Source: JAGOBP01 sp964550855
GTDB lineage: Bacteria > Chloroflexota > Anaerolineae > Fen-1058
Direction of reading: 5' to 3'
Assembly: GCA_964550855.1 (NCBI GenBank)
Contig: CAZKBQ010000016.1
Coordinates: forward strand, 18,891-82,890
Length of the DNA: 64,000 nt
The translations under genes and the position numbers were made by a program. Shown here piece by piece: positions 23,273-32,700 of the stretch; the stretch's first letter is position 1; each line of letters starts with the position of its first letter. The notes under the pieces are model-generated. The model had not been told where the DNA came from. It ran no database searches and saw nothing but the letters and a program-made list of their open reading frames with translations.

Positions 23273-26251
23273 ATGTCCACCGGCTATCCGCCTGCCACCA
23301 TTCTGATCGTCGACGACGATCCCATGCAGCTTGACTTGTTGGAATCCGTCCTCAAGCGCGCGGGACATGGCGTGTTGCGCGCGGGCAGCGGCGAACAGGC
23401 GCTGGCGCTGGTGGCCGATCGCGCCGACATCGAATTGATGCTGCTCGACGTGATGCTGCCCGGCGATCTGGACGGCCTGGCAGTCTGCCGGCAAGCGCGC
23501 GCCGATCCCCGCCGCCCGTATCTGCCCATCATCATGGTGACCGCCCTGGGCGATGTCGATCAGATCGCGCGGGGGCTAGAAGCGGGCGCCGACGATTACA
23601 TCACCAAGCCGTTTTCCGTGCGCGAGATCCTGGCACGCGTGCAGGCGGCGCTGCGCATCCGCCGCATGCAGCGCGATCTGTCTGAGACACAGCACCGCTA
23701 CCGCGTGTTGGTTGAAACGTCGCGCGATCTGATCTTCACACTCGACACTGCCGGTCGCCTCACCTACGTGAGTCCCATGTGCGAAGCGTTGACCGGCTAC
23801 ACCGTCGAAACTCTATTGGCCGACGAGCAGCCGTTTGCGCGCTTCGTTCATCCGGCCGATCAGGCGCGGCTGAGCGCGTGGCTGGATCATCGGCTGCAGC
23901 GCGCCGACGACGACACCGATCTGGAGTTCCGCATTGTGCGCGCCGACGGCCGGCAGCGCTGGGTGAACTTGAGGTGGTCCACGATCTACGATCGGGCCGG
24001 GCGGCCCATCGGGTTGCAGGGTGCACTGCGCGATGTGACGCATCGCCGCGAGAGCGAAGCGGCCACCTGGCGGCGCTCGCAGGAACTGGCCGCCCTCAAT
24101 CTCATCGCCAGCCGCATCACCCAGTCGCTGGAATTAAAGACGGCGCTGGACGAGGCGCTGGATGCACTGCTCGAAGTGTTGGGCGTGGAATACGGCGCCA
24201 TTCATATTGCCGACAACACCCTGGCCATCCGCGGCCTGCCCGCTCCCGAAGCGCGCCAGGCGTTTGCGACAGCCATTGATGCGCTCGTGACACCTGAACC
24301 CGAACTGCTGGTGGTGCGCGAACCGCTGGAAACGCCAGCCGAACGCATGCCGCCCGCGCTCAAAGCACTGGGCGTTCAGGCTGTGCTGGCGCAGCCGCTG
24401 CGTGAACGCGGCGCGGCCAGCGGCGTGATGGTCCTGGCCAGCCGCGATTACGGCAAATTCGACCCGATGGAGGTGACCCTGGTCGGCACCGTCGCCGAGC
24501 AAATCGGCGTGGCCCTGACCAACGCGCGCCTGTATGAGGACGCCCGCCACCGGGCTGAGCAGCTGGCCCTGCTCAACGAAGTCAGCCGCATGATGACCAG
24601 CACGCTGGACCTGGAGAAAGTGCTGCGCGTGATCATGGAGGCGACGGTCAGCATGCTGCAGGGCGAGGCCGGATCAGTATTACTACTTAACGAAGACAGC
24701 GGCGAGTTGACTTTTGCGGCCGCGGTCGGGCCGGGGGCCGATCAGCTGCGCGGCGTGCGGCTGCCGGCCGGAGCCGGGCTGGCCGGCCAGGCCGTGCGCG
24801 AAGGCCGCTCCATCCTGATCGGCGACGCGCAGCGCGAGCAGCACTTTTACGACGGCGTTGATCAGCAGACCGGCCTGCTGACGCGCGGGCTGGTGGCCAC
24901 GCCGCTGCGCGCGCGCGATCGCATCATCGGCGTGATGGAAGTCATCAACAAGCGGGGCGGCCCGTTCACCGCCGACGATGTCCAGCTGCTGGACATGCTG
25001 GCGCCCACCGCCGCCTCGGCCATCGAGAACGCGCGCCTGTACGCGCGCGAGACGCAGCTGTCGGACGAAGTGCGCCGCCGCAACCGCGAGCTCAGCGTGC
25101 TGCACGCGCTGTCGGCCGCGCTCAGCGAATCGCTGGAAATCAAGCAAGTGATGGACGCGGCGCTGGCCGTGCTGCAGCCTGAGTTGGAATTTGACTATGG
25201 CGGGTTGAGTCTGAATGCGGCTGATCTCACGGCGAGTGTCAACAGTCCGGCCGCCGGCTCGCCACAGCCCGATCGGTCACCGGCGGCCCAACGGTTCGTA
25301 CGTCAGGCCCTGTCGCAGCGCGCCGTCAAAGTGCGGTCGCACACAGCGGAGTGGCGCGCCGCCCACATCGGCGCTTTTGCGGCTGTCCCGTTGTGGGGGC
25401 ACGATCATATTCAGGGCGTGATGCAGCTGGCGTGGCGCGAGCCGCGCCCGTATCTCAGTTCGCTCGTCTCGCTGCTCGAAGCGATCGGGCAGCAGATCGG
25501 CGTGGCCATCGAGCGCGCGCACCTGTACGAAGTGGCGCAGCATCGCGCCGTCGAGATCGAACGTTCGCATCGCCAGCTGGTTCAATCGGAGAAGCTGGCG
25601 GCCACCGGACGGCTGGCCATGTCGCTGGCCCACGAGATCAACAATCCTTTGCAGGCCATTCAGAACTGCCTGCACCTGGTTCTGGAGTTTCCGCTGGAGG
25701 AGGATCGCCGCCGGTACTATCTTGGCATGGCGCGCGAAGAAGTGGAGCGGTTGAGCATGCTGGTGCAGAGCATGTTGGATTTTTACCGCCCGTCGCGCAG
25801 CGAGCAGCCCACCGCCGATGTCCAGGCCGTGATTGAACGGGTGCTGGCGCTGGCCGATCAGAAGATGCGCAACAACCAGGTGGAATTGACGGTGAGTTTT
25901 CCACCCGATCGCGTGATGGCGCAGATCGCGCCGGATCAGCTGGGCCAGGTGTGCCTGAACCTGATCATGAACGCCGTCGAAGCGATGGATAACGGCGGTC
26001 GGCTGGACATCACCACCCGCGCCAATCACGACTGGATCGAAACCGTGTTTGCCGACAATGGGCCGGGCATACCTGCGGCCGATCTGCCGCACATCTTTGA
26101 GCCGTTCTACACCACCAAAAACGAAGGTACCGGCCTGGGCCTGGCCATCAGCTTCACCATCATCGAACGACACGGCGGCACGCTGCAGGCCGCCAGCGAG
26201 CCAGGCCGCGGCGCGACTTTTACGCTGCGTTTGCCCAAAGCCCTGAGTTAA
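23273..26251 (+). CDS. Receiver-PAS-GAFx3 sensor histidine kinase
   Basis: This 992-residue cytoplasmic kinase has no membrane segment. Domains in order: receiver 8-125 (acidic pair in LIVDDDP, phospho-acceptor Asp59 in LLDVMLPGD, Lys in ITKPF); PAS about 143-255; GAF about 265-415, 422-585 and 600-745; HisKA with phospho-His787 in SLAHEINNPLQAI; and an ATPase domain 880-990 with N box (NLIMNAVEAM), G1 (DNGPGIP), F box (FEPFYTT) and G2 (GTGLGLAIS). The HEINNPL H-box is of the NtrB-like group. The N-terminal receiver suggests it is itself controlled by another kinase. A DNA-binding regulator starts 16 bp after the stop and is its likely partner. Confidence 0.93.
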   Translation: MSTGYPPATILIVDDDPMQLDLLESVLKRAGHGVLRAGSGEQALALVADRADIELMLLDVMLPGDLDGLAVCRQARADPRRPYLPIIMVTALGDVDQIARGLEAGADDYITKPFSVREILARVQAALRIRRMQRDLSETQHRYRVLVETSRDLIFTLDTAGRLTYVSPMCEALTGYTVETLLADEQPFARFVHPADQARLSAWLDHRLQRADDDTDLEFRIVRADGRQRWVNLRWSTIYDRAGRPIGLQGALRDVTHRRESEAATWRRSQELAALNLIASRITQSLELKTALDEALDALLEVLGVEYGAIHIADNTLAIRGLPAPEARQAFATAIDALVTPEPELLVVREPLETPAERMPPALKALGVQAVLAQPLRERGAASGVMVLASRDYGKFDPMEVTLVGTVAEQIGVALTNARLYEDARHRAEQLALLNEVSRMMTSTLDLEKVLRVIMEATVSMLQGEAGSVLLLNEDSGELTFAAAVGPGADQLRGVRLPAGAGLAGQAVREGRSILIGDAQREQHFYDGVDQQTGLLTRGLVATPLRARDRIIGVMEVINKRGGPFTADDVQLLDMLAPTAASAIENARLYARETQLSDEVRRRNRELSVLHALSAALSESLEIKQVMDAALAVLQPELEFDYGGLSLNAADLTASVNSPAAGSPQPDRSPAAQRFVRQALSQRAVKVRSHTAEWRAAHIGAFAAVPLWGHDHIQGVMQLAWREPRPYLSSLVSLLEAIGQQIGVAIERAHLYEVAQHRAVEIERSHRQLVQSEKLAATGRLAMSLAHEINNPLQAIQNCLHLVLEFPLEEDRRRYYLGMAREEVERLSMLVQSMLDFYRPSRSEQPTADVQAVIERVLALADQKMRNNQVELTVSFPPDRVMAQIAPDQLGQVCLNLIMNAVEAMDNGGRLDITTRANHDWIETVFADNGPGIPAADLPHIFEPFYTTKNEGTGLGLAISFTIIERHGGTLQAASEPGRGATFTLRLPKALS

Positions 26252-26267
26252 TTCCGCGAGGTGATTC

Positions 26268-27059
26268 ATGCTGCAAGGCGCCAAAATCCTGATCGTGGAC
26301 GACGAACGCACCACCCGGTTGTCGTTGTCGGAGATCTTCACCCTGCGCGGCGCCGCGACGACTGTCGCGGCCGACGGGCAGGAAGCGCTGAACCTCATCG
26401 CGAAGAATACTTATGACCTTATCATCCTCGACATCAAGATGCCGGGCATCAGCGGCTTGCAGGTGCTGGAGACCGTACAGCAGACCACGCCGGCCACCAT
26501 CGTCATCCTGCTAACCGCCCATGCCACTGTCGATTCTGCCATTCGCGCGCTGCGACAGGGCGCGTTTGATTACCTGCTCAAACCCGCGCAGCCCAAGACC
26601 ATCATCGAAGTCGTCGAGCGCGGCCTGGCCAAGCGGCAGGAGTACGCGCGCCGACAGAATCTGGTGGGTTTGATGGAGCAGACGGTCGAGGCTTTTAAGC
26701 GCAATGAGACAGTCATCGGGGCCGTTGCGCCGGAAAAAACGGTGTTGTCGGCCGGCAACATCTCCATCGATCTGGGCCGCCGCGAAGCACGCCTGGATGA
26801 CCGACTGCTCGATCTGACGCCGACTGAGTTTGATACGCTGATCCACTTCATCAGACATGCCGATAGCGTGGTCAGTTGTCGGGATCTCGTTAAAGCCGTT
26901 CACGATTATGATACAACCGAGCACGCGGCCCGGCCGATCATGCGGGTGCACATTCATCGACTGCGCCAGAAGATCGAAGTGGATGCCGCCAATCCGAAGC
27001 GACTGGTCACCGTGCGCTCTGCCGGTTACATGCTGACCTCAACCCCCCGCTCCACCTGA
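26268..27059 (+). CDS. OmpR-type response regulator
   Basis: 263 residues. The N-terminal receiver (5-122) has acidic pair Asp-Asp in LIVDDE, phospho-acceptor Asp55 (LIILDIKMPG), Thr in LLTAHA and Lys in LLKPAQ. After a 35-residue helical linker, a winged-helix DNA-binding domain of OmpR/PhoB type covers about 160-258 (LDLTPTEFDTLIHFIRH, then MRVHIHRLRQKIEVD and VRSAGYML). This is the only classical DNA-binding response regulator in the signalling cluster, so it is the best candidate for its transcriptional output. GCGAGG precedes the ATG, and the kinase gene ends 16 bp upstream. Confidence 0.94.
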   Translation: MLQGAKILIVDDERTTRLSLSEIFTLRGAATTVAADGQEALNLIAKNTYDLIILDIKMPGISGLQVLETVQQTTPATIVILLTAHATVDSAIRALRQGAFDYLLKPAQPKTIIEVVERGLAKRQEYARRQNLVGLMEQTVEAFKRNETVIGAVAPEKTVLSAGNISIDLGRREARLDDRLLDLTPTEFDTLIHFIRHADSVVSCRDLVKAVHDYDTTEHAARPIMRVHIHRLRQKIEVDAANPKRLVTVRSAGYMLTSTPRST

Positions 27060-27093
27060 TTACTTCAACGCCGTCTCCGCAAGCTAATCGCAA

Positions 27094-27146
27094 TGCTATT
27101 GCAACGCAATAGCAAGCCATAATCCGTGTAGATTGTGCTAATCTAC
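27094..27146. promoter_or_regulatory. Two perfect inverted repeats before the second part of the cluster
   Basis: TGCTATTGC (27094-27102) and GCAATAGCA (27106-27114) form a 9-bp inverted repeat with spacer AAC. GTAGATT (27128-27134) and AATCTAC (27140-27146) form a 7-bp one with a 5-base spacer. Both lie in an unusually A/T-rich 153-bp gap between two regulator genes. The short spacers and the absence of a T-run favour protein-binding operators over a terminator. They may be sites for the OmpR-type regulator encoded just upstream. Confidence 0.55.
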
Positions 27147-27212
27147 CAACGATTAAATGCGCGTATTGTGCGTGAGATGGTGCGATTTTGTGCGCCAGCG
27201 TGAGGTGGAGGA

Positions 27213-28067
27213 ATGAGCAGCCTACGGATTCTGGTTGTTGACGATGAAGCGCCCACCCGCAACTTCCTCTGCGACGGGCTGGGCGCGCTCGGCATCACCG
27301 ATCAGGCGATCGGCGTCGCCTCGGCCGAGGACGCGCTGGAACAGGCGCGCCGGGAGCCGCCGGACCTGGTCATCTCCGACATTCGCATGACGGGGCTGAA
27401 CGGACTTGACCTGGCGCGCTACCTGCGGCAGAGCTGCCCGGACACCAAAGTGATTCTGGTAACGGGCTACAGCACGCGCGACATCGAAAAGACCGCCTCG
27501 GCGCTGGGCGTCGATGCGCTCATCCGCAAGCCGTTTGGCCTGGAAGCGCTGGGCGAAGCCGTGCGCCGAGCGCTTAGCCAGACCCGCAGCGCCCGGGCCG
27601 ACCAGAGCGGACTGGCGCCTGCCGCCATCGATGCGGTGGCGCGCCGGCTGGACATGCTCAAACGGGATGTGGGCGCGCAATGGATGGCGTTGATCGACGC
27701 CGAGCACCACATTCACCTTCAAAGCGGTTCCGCCGACAATCTGGACGGCGCGCTGGCGCAAGTCTTCAAGCAGGGCTGGATTGCGGCGATCATGGCGGCC
27801 AGCGGACACAGCGGCCCGTCATTCGTTTACCTTGAAGGCCAGCCGCACGACATCTACCTGACCAGCGTCGATCAGCAATACTGCCTCGCCTTCGTTTACG
27901 ATCGCCGCTGGCAGGCCAATCGGGTGGGCGCGGTCTGGCTCACCGTCAAGCAGTCCGTCCCCGAACTGTCGCGCCAGCTGTCCAACGCCAACGGCAGCCG
28001 GCTGCCCAACGGCCAGGCCGCGGTCACGACCTCGCCCAACTACCACACTCCAGGACAGGCCGCATGA
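27213..28067 (+). CDS. Response regulator with uncharacterised C-terminal domain
   Basis: 284 residues. The receiver (4-125) has Asp-Asp in VVDDE, phospho-acceptor Asp56 (LVISDIRMTG), Thr in VTGYS and Lys in IRKPF. The C-terminal 140 residues are not a known DNA-binding domain. They begin with a helix (IDAVARRLDMLKRDVGAQWMALID) and continue with alternating beta-rich and helical stretches, a pattern reminiscent of Roadblock/LC7 small-GTPase-associated domains; that match is tentative. GTGGAGG precedes the ATG, and the stop overlaps the next gene by 4 bp (ATGA). The two palindromes upstream suggest a regulated promoter. Confidence 0.8.
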   Translation: MSSLRILVVDDEAPTRNFLCDGLGALGITDQAIGVASAEDALEQARREPPDLVISDIRMTGLNGLDLARYLRQSCPDTKVILVTGYSTRDIEKTASALGVDALIRKPFGLEALGEAVRRALSQTRSARADQSGLAPAAIDAVARRLDMLKRDVGAQWMALIDAEHHIHLQSGSADNLDGALAQVFKQGWIAAIMAASGHSGPSFVYLEGQPHDIYLTSVDQQYCLAFVYDRRWQANRVGAVWLTVKQSVPELSRQLSNANGSRLPNGQAAVTTSPNYHTPGQAA

Positions 28068-28435
28068 GCAAGAGAATTCTTTACATCGAAGACAACCCGG
28101 AAAACCGCCTGCTGGTTCGGCGGGTGCTTGAGATCGAAGGCTACACGATCATCGAAGCAACCGACGGTGCGGCCGGCCTGACGGCCGCCGAAACGCAGGC
28201 CCCCGACTTGATCCTGATGGACATCAACCTGCCCGAACTGGACGGGTATGAGGTGACGGCCCGGCTCAAGCAGCTGCCCAGCCTGCGCCGGGTGCCCATC
28301 ATCGCCGTGACCGCCAACGTTATGCGAGGCGATCGGGAAAAGACGCTGGCCGCCGGTTGTGACGGCTACATCCAAAAACCCATCGACATCGATCAGCTGC
28401 CTGCTCAAATTGAGCGGTTCTTGCAAAGGAGCTAG
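28064..28435 (+). CDS. Single-domain response regulator
   Basis: This 123-residue stand-alone receiver of the CheY/DivK type has the acidic pair Glu-Asp in YIEDNPEN, phospho-acceptor Asp53 in LILMDINLPELDG, Thr in AVTANVM and Lys in YIQKPID. It has no output domain, so it probably acts as a phosphorelay shuttle or by protein contact. It is translationally coupled to the preceding regulator through ATGA and is followed by a third receiver after 4 bp. Confidence 0.92.
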   Translation: MSKRILYIEDNPENRLLVRRVLEIEGYTIIEATDGAAGLTAAETQAPDLILMDINLPELDGYEVTARLKQLPSLRRVPIIAVTANVMRGDREKTLAAGCDGYIQKPIDIDQLPAQIERFLQRS

Positions 28436-28439
28436 TACC

Positions 28440-28898
28440 ATGAGCGAAGTGAATGCGTCCGCCGCCGCCGCCACCCGGCCCCCACGCGCCCCGATTGAAC
28501 CGGCCAATGCCTACGTGCTGGTCGTCGAAGACAACATCCAGAACTTCGTCCTGATCGCGCGGCTGATGGCGTTTCTGGGCGTCAAGCAGTGCCAGTGGAA
28601 AGCGTCGGGCTGGCAGGTGCTCGAATTCGCGGACAGCATGCCGCGCGTCGATTTGATCCTGATGGACATTCACCTGCCCTACGAAGACGGCTTCGAGGCG
28701 CTGGGGCGGCTGCGCGCCGAACCGCGTTTCAAAGACACCCTGATCGTCGCCGTCACCGCCGACTCTAATGAAGGCACGCTCAACCGCGCGCGCAAAACGG
28801 GTTTCGATGGCTTCATCGGCAAGCCGATCGATCCCGATCGCTTTCCCGATCAGATCCGGCTCATCCTCAAAGGCGAGCCGGTGTGGACCCTGCACTAA
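28440..28898 (+). CDS. Single-domain response regulator with N-terminal extension
   Basis: 152 residues. An Ala/Pro-rich extension of about 23 residues precedes a receiver with Glu-Asp (VVEDN), phospho-acceptor Asp76 (LILMDIHLPYEDG), Thr in AVTADSN and Lys in FIGKPID. ATG 28440 is chosen because AAAGGAG lies eight bases upstream; the longer frame would overlap the preceding receiver. The extension could be a flexible tether. Like its neighbour it has no output domain. Confidence 0.9.
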   Translation: MSEVNASAAAATRPPRAPIEPANAYVLVVEDNIQNFVLIARLMAFLGVKQCQWKASGWQVLEFADSMPRVDLILMDIHLPYEDGFEALGRLRAEPRFKDTLIVAVTADSNEGTLNRARKTGFDGFIGKPIDPDRFPDQIRLILKGEPVWTLH

Positions 28899-28904
28899 TT
28901 AGTC

Positions 28905-29756
28905 ATGCTTACCTGGCCCGAGGTTCGATCCGTGGATACGGCCCCGCAGCCGGCGTCACGTCGCCCGTTTGTCATCGCGGTCGGCAGCCAGAAAGGCGGC
29001 GTCTCCAAGACCACCACCACGCTCTCGTTGGGAGCGTGCCTGGCCGAAGGCGCGCGCAGCGTTCTACTGCTTGATCTTGATCCGCAGGCGAATTTGACCA
29101 TGGCGCTGGGCGTCAATCCGGCCGGCGTGCGCCGCATGGTGGGCGACGCGCTGCTCGATCAAACCTCGCTGCTGGCCGTCAGCCGCGAAAGCGCCGTGCC
29201 CGGCCTCGATCTGGTGCCGGCCAACCAGGGGCTGTTGATGCTGGACAAGGCGCTGTTTGGCCGGCCCGGCTACGAATACCGGCTGCGCCAGCAGCTGCAC
29301 TCACCGCAGACCGCGCACTACGACGTCGTGCTCATCGACTGCCCGCCCGCTTTCGGCACGCTGACGATGAACGCCCTGACCGCCGCCGACCTGCTGCTGA
29401 TCCCCGTCACCTGCGAATATTTCTCGGCGCGCTCGCTGCAGCAATTTCTGGAGCTGGTGCAGCTGATCGGGCACAAGACCAACCCGCACCTGCAATATCG
29501 TCTGGTCATCACGCTGTTCGATCGGCGCAACCGCATCAGCCACGTCATTCACGATCAACTGCGCGGCACGTTCAAACAGGCCGTGCTGAACACCATCATT
29601 TCCATCGACACCCGGCTGCGCGAAAGTCCCGTGTTGGGCCAGCCCATTACGCGCTATGCGCCCCAGTCGCGCGGCGCCGCCGAATATCAGAAGCTGGCGG
29701 CCGAAGTCTGGCAGATCGTTACGGAGTTGAGTCAAGATGACCAAACGCAAGCGTGA
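28905..29756 (+). CDS. Orphan ParA-family ATPase
   Basis: 283 residues. A deviant Walker A, KGGVSKTTTT, with the signature lysine identifies the ParA/MinD superfamily. Walker A' is LLLDLDPQANLT and Walker B is VVLIDCPPAFGTLT. There is no ParB gene or parS-like repeat nearby, and the gene lies inside a signalling operon, overlapping the next giant sensor gene by 20 bp. ParA relatives of this kind position cytoplasmic protein clusters such as chemosensory arrays and carboxysomes on the nucleoid. A similar job for the sensors encoded here is inferred from context only. The start is uncertain: the first 20 residues are not conserved-looking. Confidence 0.88.
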   Translation: MLTWPEVRSVDTAPQPASRRPFVIAVGSQKGGVSKTTTTLSLGACLAEGARSVLLLDLDPQANLTMALGVNPAGVRRMVGDALLDQTSLLAVSRESAVPGLDLVPANQGLLMLDKALFGRPGYEYRLRQQLHSPQTAHYDVVLIDCPPAFGTLTMNALTAADLLLIPVTCEYFSARSLQQFLELVQLIGHKTNPHLQYRLVITLFDRRNRISHVIHDQLRGTFKQAVLNTIISIDTRLRESPVLGQPITRYAPQSRGAAEYQKLAAEVWQIVTELSQDDQTQA

Positions 29757-32700
29757 ACTCCATCAGCGGCTCACCGAGCTCTTCTCAGACTCGGCCGCGC
29801 CTGCGCCGGACGAGGAGACACCGCCCGCCCCACCTGAAGCGGCTGCCACGTCAGCGCCTCAGACCCGCGAGCTGGTTGACAACGCTCTGTTGAAAACCGT
29901 GCTCGATAATCTGCCGCAGCCCGCCTACATCAAGGACGATCAGCATAGTTGGGTGGCTGTCAATCCGGCCTTTGCCGATTGGCTGGGCGTGCCCGCCGGT
30001 TCACTGCCCGGCCATGTGGATAAGGAACAATCCGATGAAGCCTGGCAGCTCGACGATCAAGTCTTGACCAGCGGCCAGCCCAACGAAACGCAAGAGACCT
30101 TTCCACAAGCCGATGGTTCGATCCGCACCCGGCGCATTCGCCGCGTGCCGCTGACGTCAGGCGATCGCCGGTACGTCCTGGCGACCATCGAAGAAACCCT
30201 CAAAGTCGTGTCTGCCGCCGATGCCGAACGCACCGCCCTGCTGGATGAACTGGCCGAGCAGCGCGCCAATGCCGACCGCTTCCAAACCATCGCCGAAGCC
30301 ACGCCCGTCCCCGTCCTCGTCACGCGCCTCGCCGACGGCCGCCCGTTGTACGCGAACAGCCGCGCCTGTGAAATGTTTGGCGCGCCATTGGATGAGGTTT
30401 TGCGTCACACCGCGTCTGACTTCTACGACGATCCGAACGAACACAGCGCCGTGCTGGCGCTGCTCAAGCGCGACGGCCGCGTCGACGATTACGAGCTGCG
30501 CCTCAAGCGGCCCGACGGCCAGCGCCGCTGGGTGTCGCTGTCGATGCAGCCCATCACGCTGCACGGGCAGTCGGCCATGCTCAGCAGCTTTTACGACATC
30601 AGCCGGCGCAAATCGATCGAGGAGCAGCTGCGCGACTCCGAGGCGCTGTACCAGGCGCTGGTTGAAGATATTCCCGAAAACCTGTGCCGCAAGGATGCCC
30701 AGGGGCGTTTTACCTATGGCAACAAGAAATACTGCCAGGACGTGGGGCTCAGCCTGTCGGAGTTGATCGGCAAGACTGACTACGACATCCATCCGCCTGA
30801 ACTGGCGGAGCAATATCGCGCCGACGATCAGCGCGTGATGGCCGAGGGCAAAGTCAGCAGCACCGTGGAAGCGCACACGGTATTGGGCTCCAACGAGATC
30901 AGCTACGTGCGCACCCTGAAGACGCCGGTTTACGATCGGGATGGGCGGGCCACCGGTGTGCAGATCCTGTTCTGGGACGTCAGCGAACAAGTTCGCGCTG
31001 AACGCGATCTCGAAATTCGCACCAGCGCGCTGGAAGCTGCCGCCGACGGCATTGCCATTACCGATCGAGACGGCAGCATCGTGTGGATTAATCAAGCGTT
31101 TACGCGGATCACGGGCTATTCGCCGGCAGAAGCGCTCGGGCAGAATCCGCGCATCTTGAAGTCCGGCAGGCAACCCCGCGAGTATTACCAGCGCATGTGG
31201 CGGACTATTTTGGCGGGTGAGGTCTGGTCAGACGAACTGACCAATCGGCGCAAAGACGGCACGGAATATGTGGAGGACCTGACCATCACGCCCGTGCGCA
31301 ACGCCGCGGGCGACATCACCCACTTCATCGCCGTGCAGCGCGACGTTACCCAGCGCAAGCGGGAAGAAGCCGAACGGCTGCGAACATCGGAAGTGGTTCG
31401 CATCCTGCTCGACACCGTGCCGGATACGATCTTCGTCAAGAACGCGCGCAGCGAATTTGTGCTGGTCAATCGTGCCACGGCCCGCCAGAACGGCGCCGCT
31501 TCGCCAGAGGAGATGATCGGTAAAACCGATTTCGACTTCCACTCGCCCGAGCTGGCTGCACGCTTCCAGGCCGATGAACAAGCGCTGCTGCGATCAGGCC
31601 GACCGATGCTGGCGCGCGAGGAGACCGTCATCGATCCGGATGGCAATGTCATTCACCTGCTGACCAGCAAGGTGCCCTATCGCAACGCCGCCGGCGAGAT
31701 CGAAGGGCTGATCGGCATCGGCCGCGATATCACCGCGCTGAAGCGCGCCGAAGAGGAAGTGGCCCGTTCCGAGCGCCTGATGCGCACGCTGATCGACGCC
31801 ATGCCCGATTACATCTACGCCAAAGACGCCGCCGGGCGCTTCGTGCTGTCCAATCTGGCGCACGCGCAGCTGCGCGGCCTAGCCTCAGATAAAGACCTGA
31901 TCGGCAAGACCGACTTCGACTTTTATCCGCCCGAGCTGGCCGAGCAGTTTGCGGCATCGGAGCGAGCCATCCTGCAAGACGGCCAGGCGCTCATCGGACA
32001 CGAAGAACCCAACATCGACGCCGACGGCCGCCCGCACTGGAACCTGACGACCAAAGTGCCATTCCGGGATAGCACCGGTCAGATCGTCGGCCTGGTGGGC
32101 ATCACGCACGATATTACAGATCGCAAGCAGGCCGAGGAGGCCCTGCGGCGCAACGAAGCCCAGCTGGCCGAGGCGCTGCGCATCGCGCAGCTGGCCAACT
32201 GGGAATATGATGTCGCCAGCGACACCTTCACCTTCAACGATCAGTTCTACGCCTTGCTGCGCACCACCGCCGAGGCCGAAGGCGGCTACACCATGTCCTC
32301 GGCGCGTTATGCCCAGCGCTTCGTCCACCCCGAGGATGCGCCCATCGTCGGCCAGGAGATCGCCACAGCGCTGGCGACCACCGACCCGCATTACAGTCGC
32401 CAGATCGATCATCGCATCTTCTACGCCGACGGCGAACCGGGCTATTTCAGCGTTCGCTTCTACATCGAGAAAGACGCCGCCGGCCGCACCGTCAAGACCT
32501 TCGGCGCCAACCAGGACATCACCGAGCGCAAGCGCGCCGAGGCCGAGCGCGAGCGCCTGCTGGCCGAACAACAGCGGCGCGCTGTGCAGGTGCAGACCGG
32601 CGCCGAAATCGCCGCAGCCGCTTCGACGATCCTCAATGTTGACGAACTACTACCGGTGGTCGTCGAACTGATCCGCGAGCGCTTCGATCTGTACTACGTG

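Noticed and set aside
28905..29756. Plasmid partition locus
   Set aside because: There is no ParB, no repeat cluster resembling parS and no replication gene; neighbours are signalling genes.
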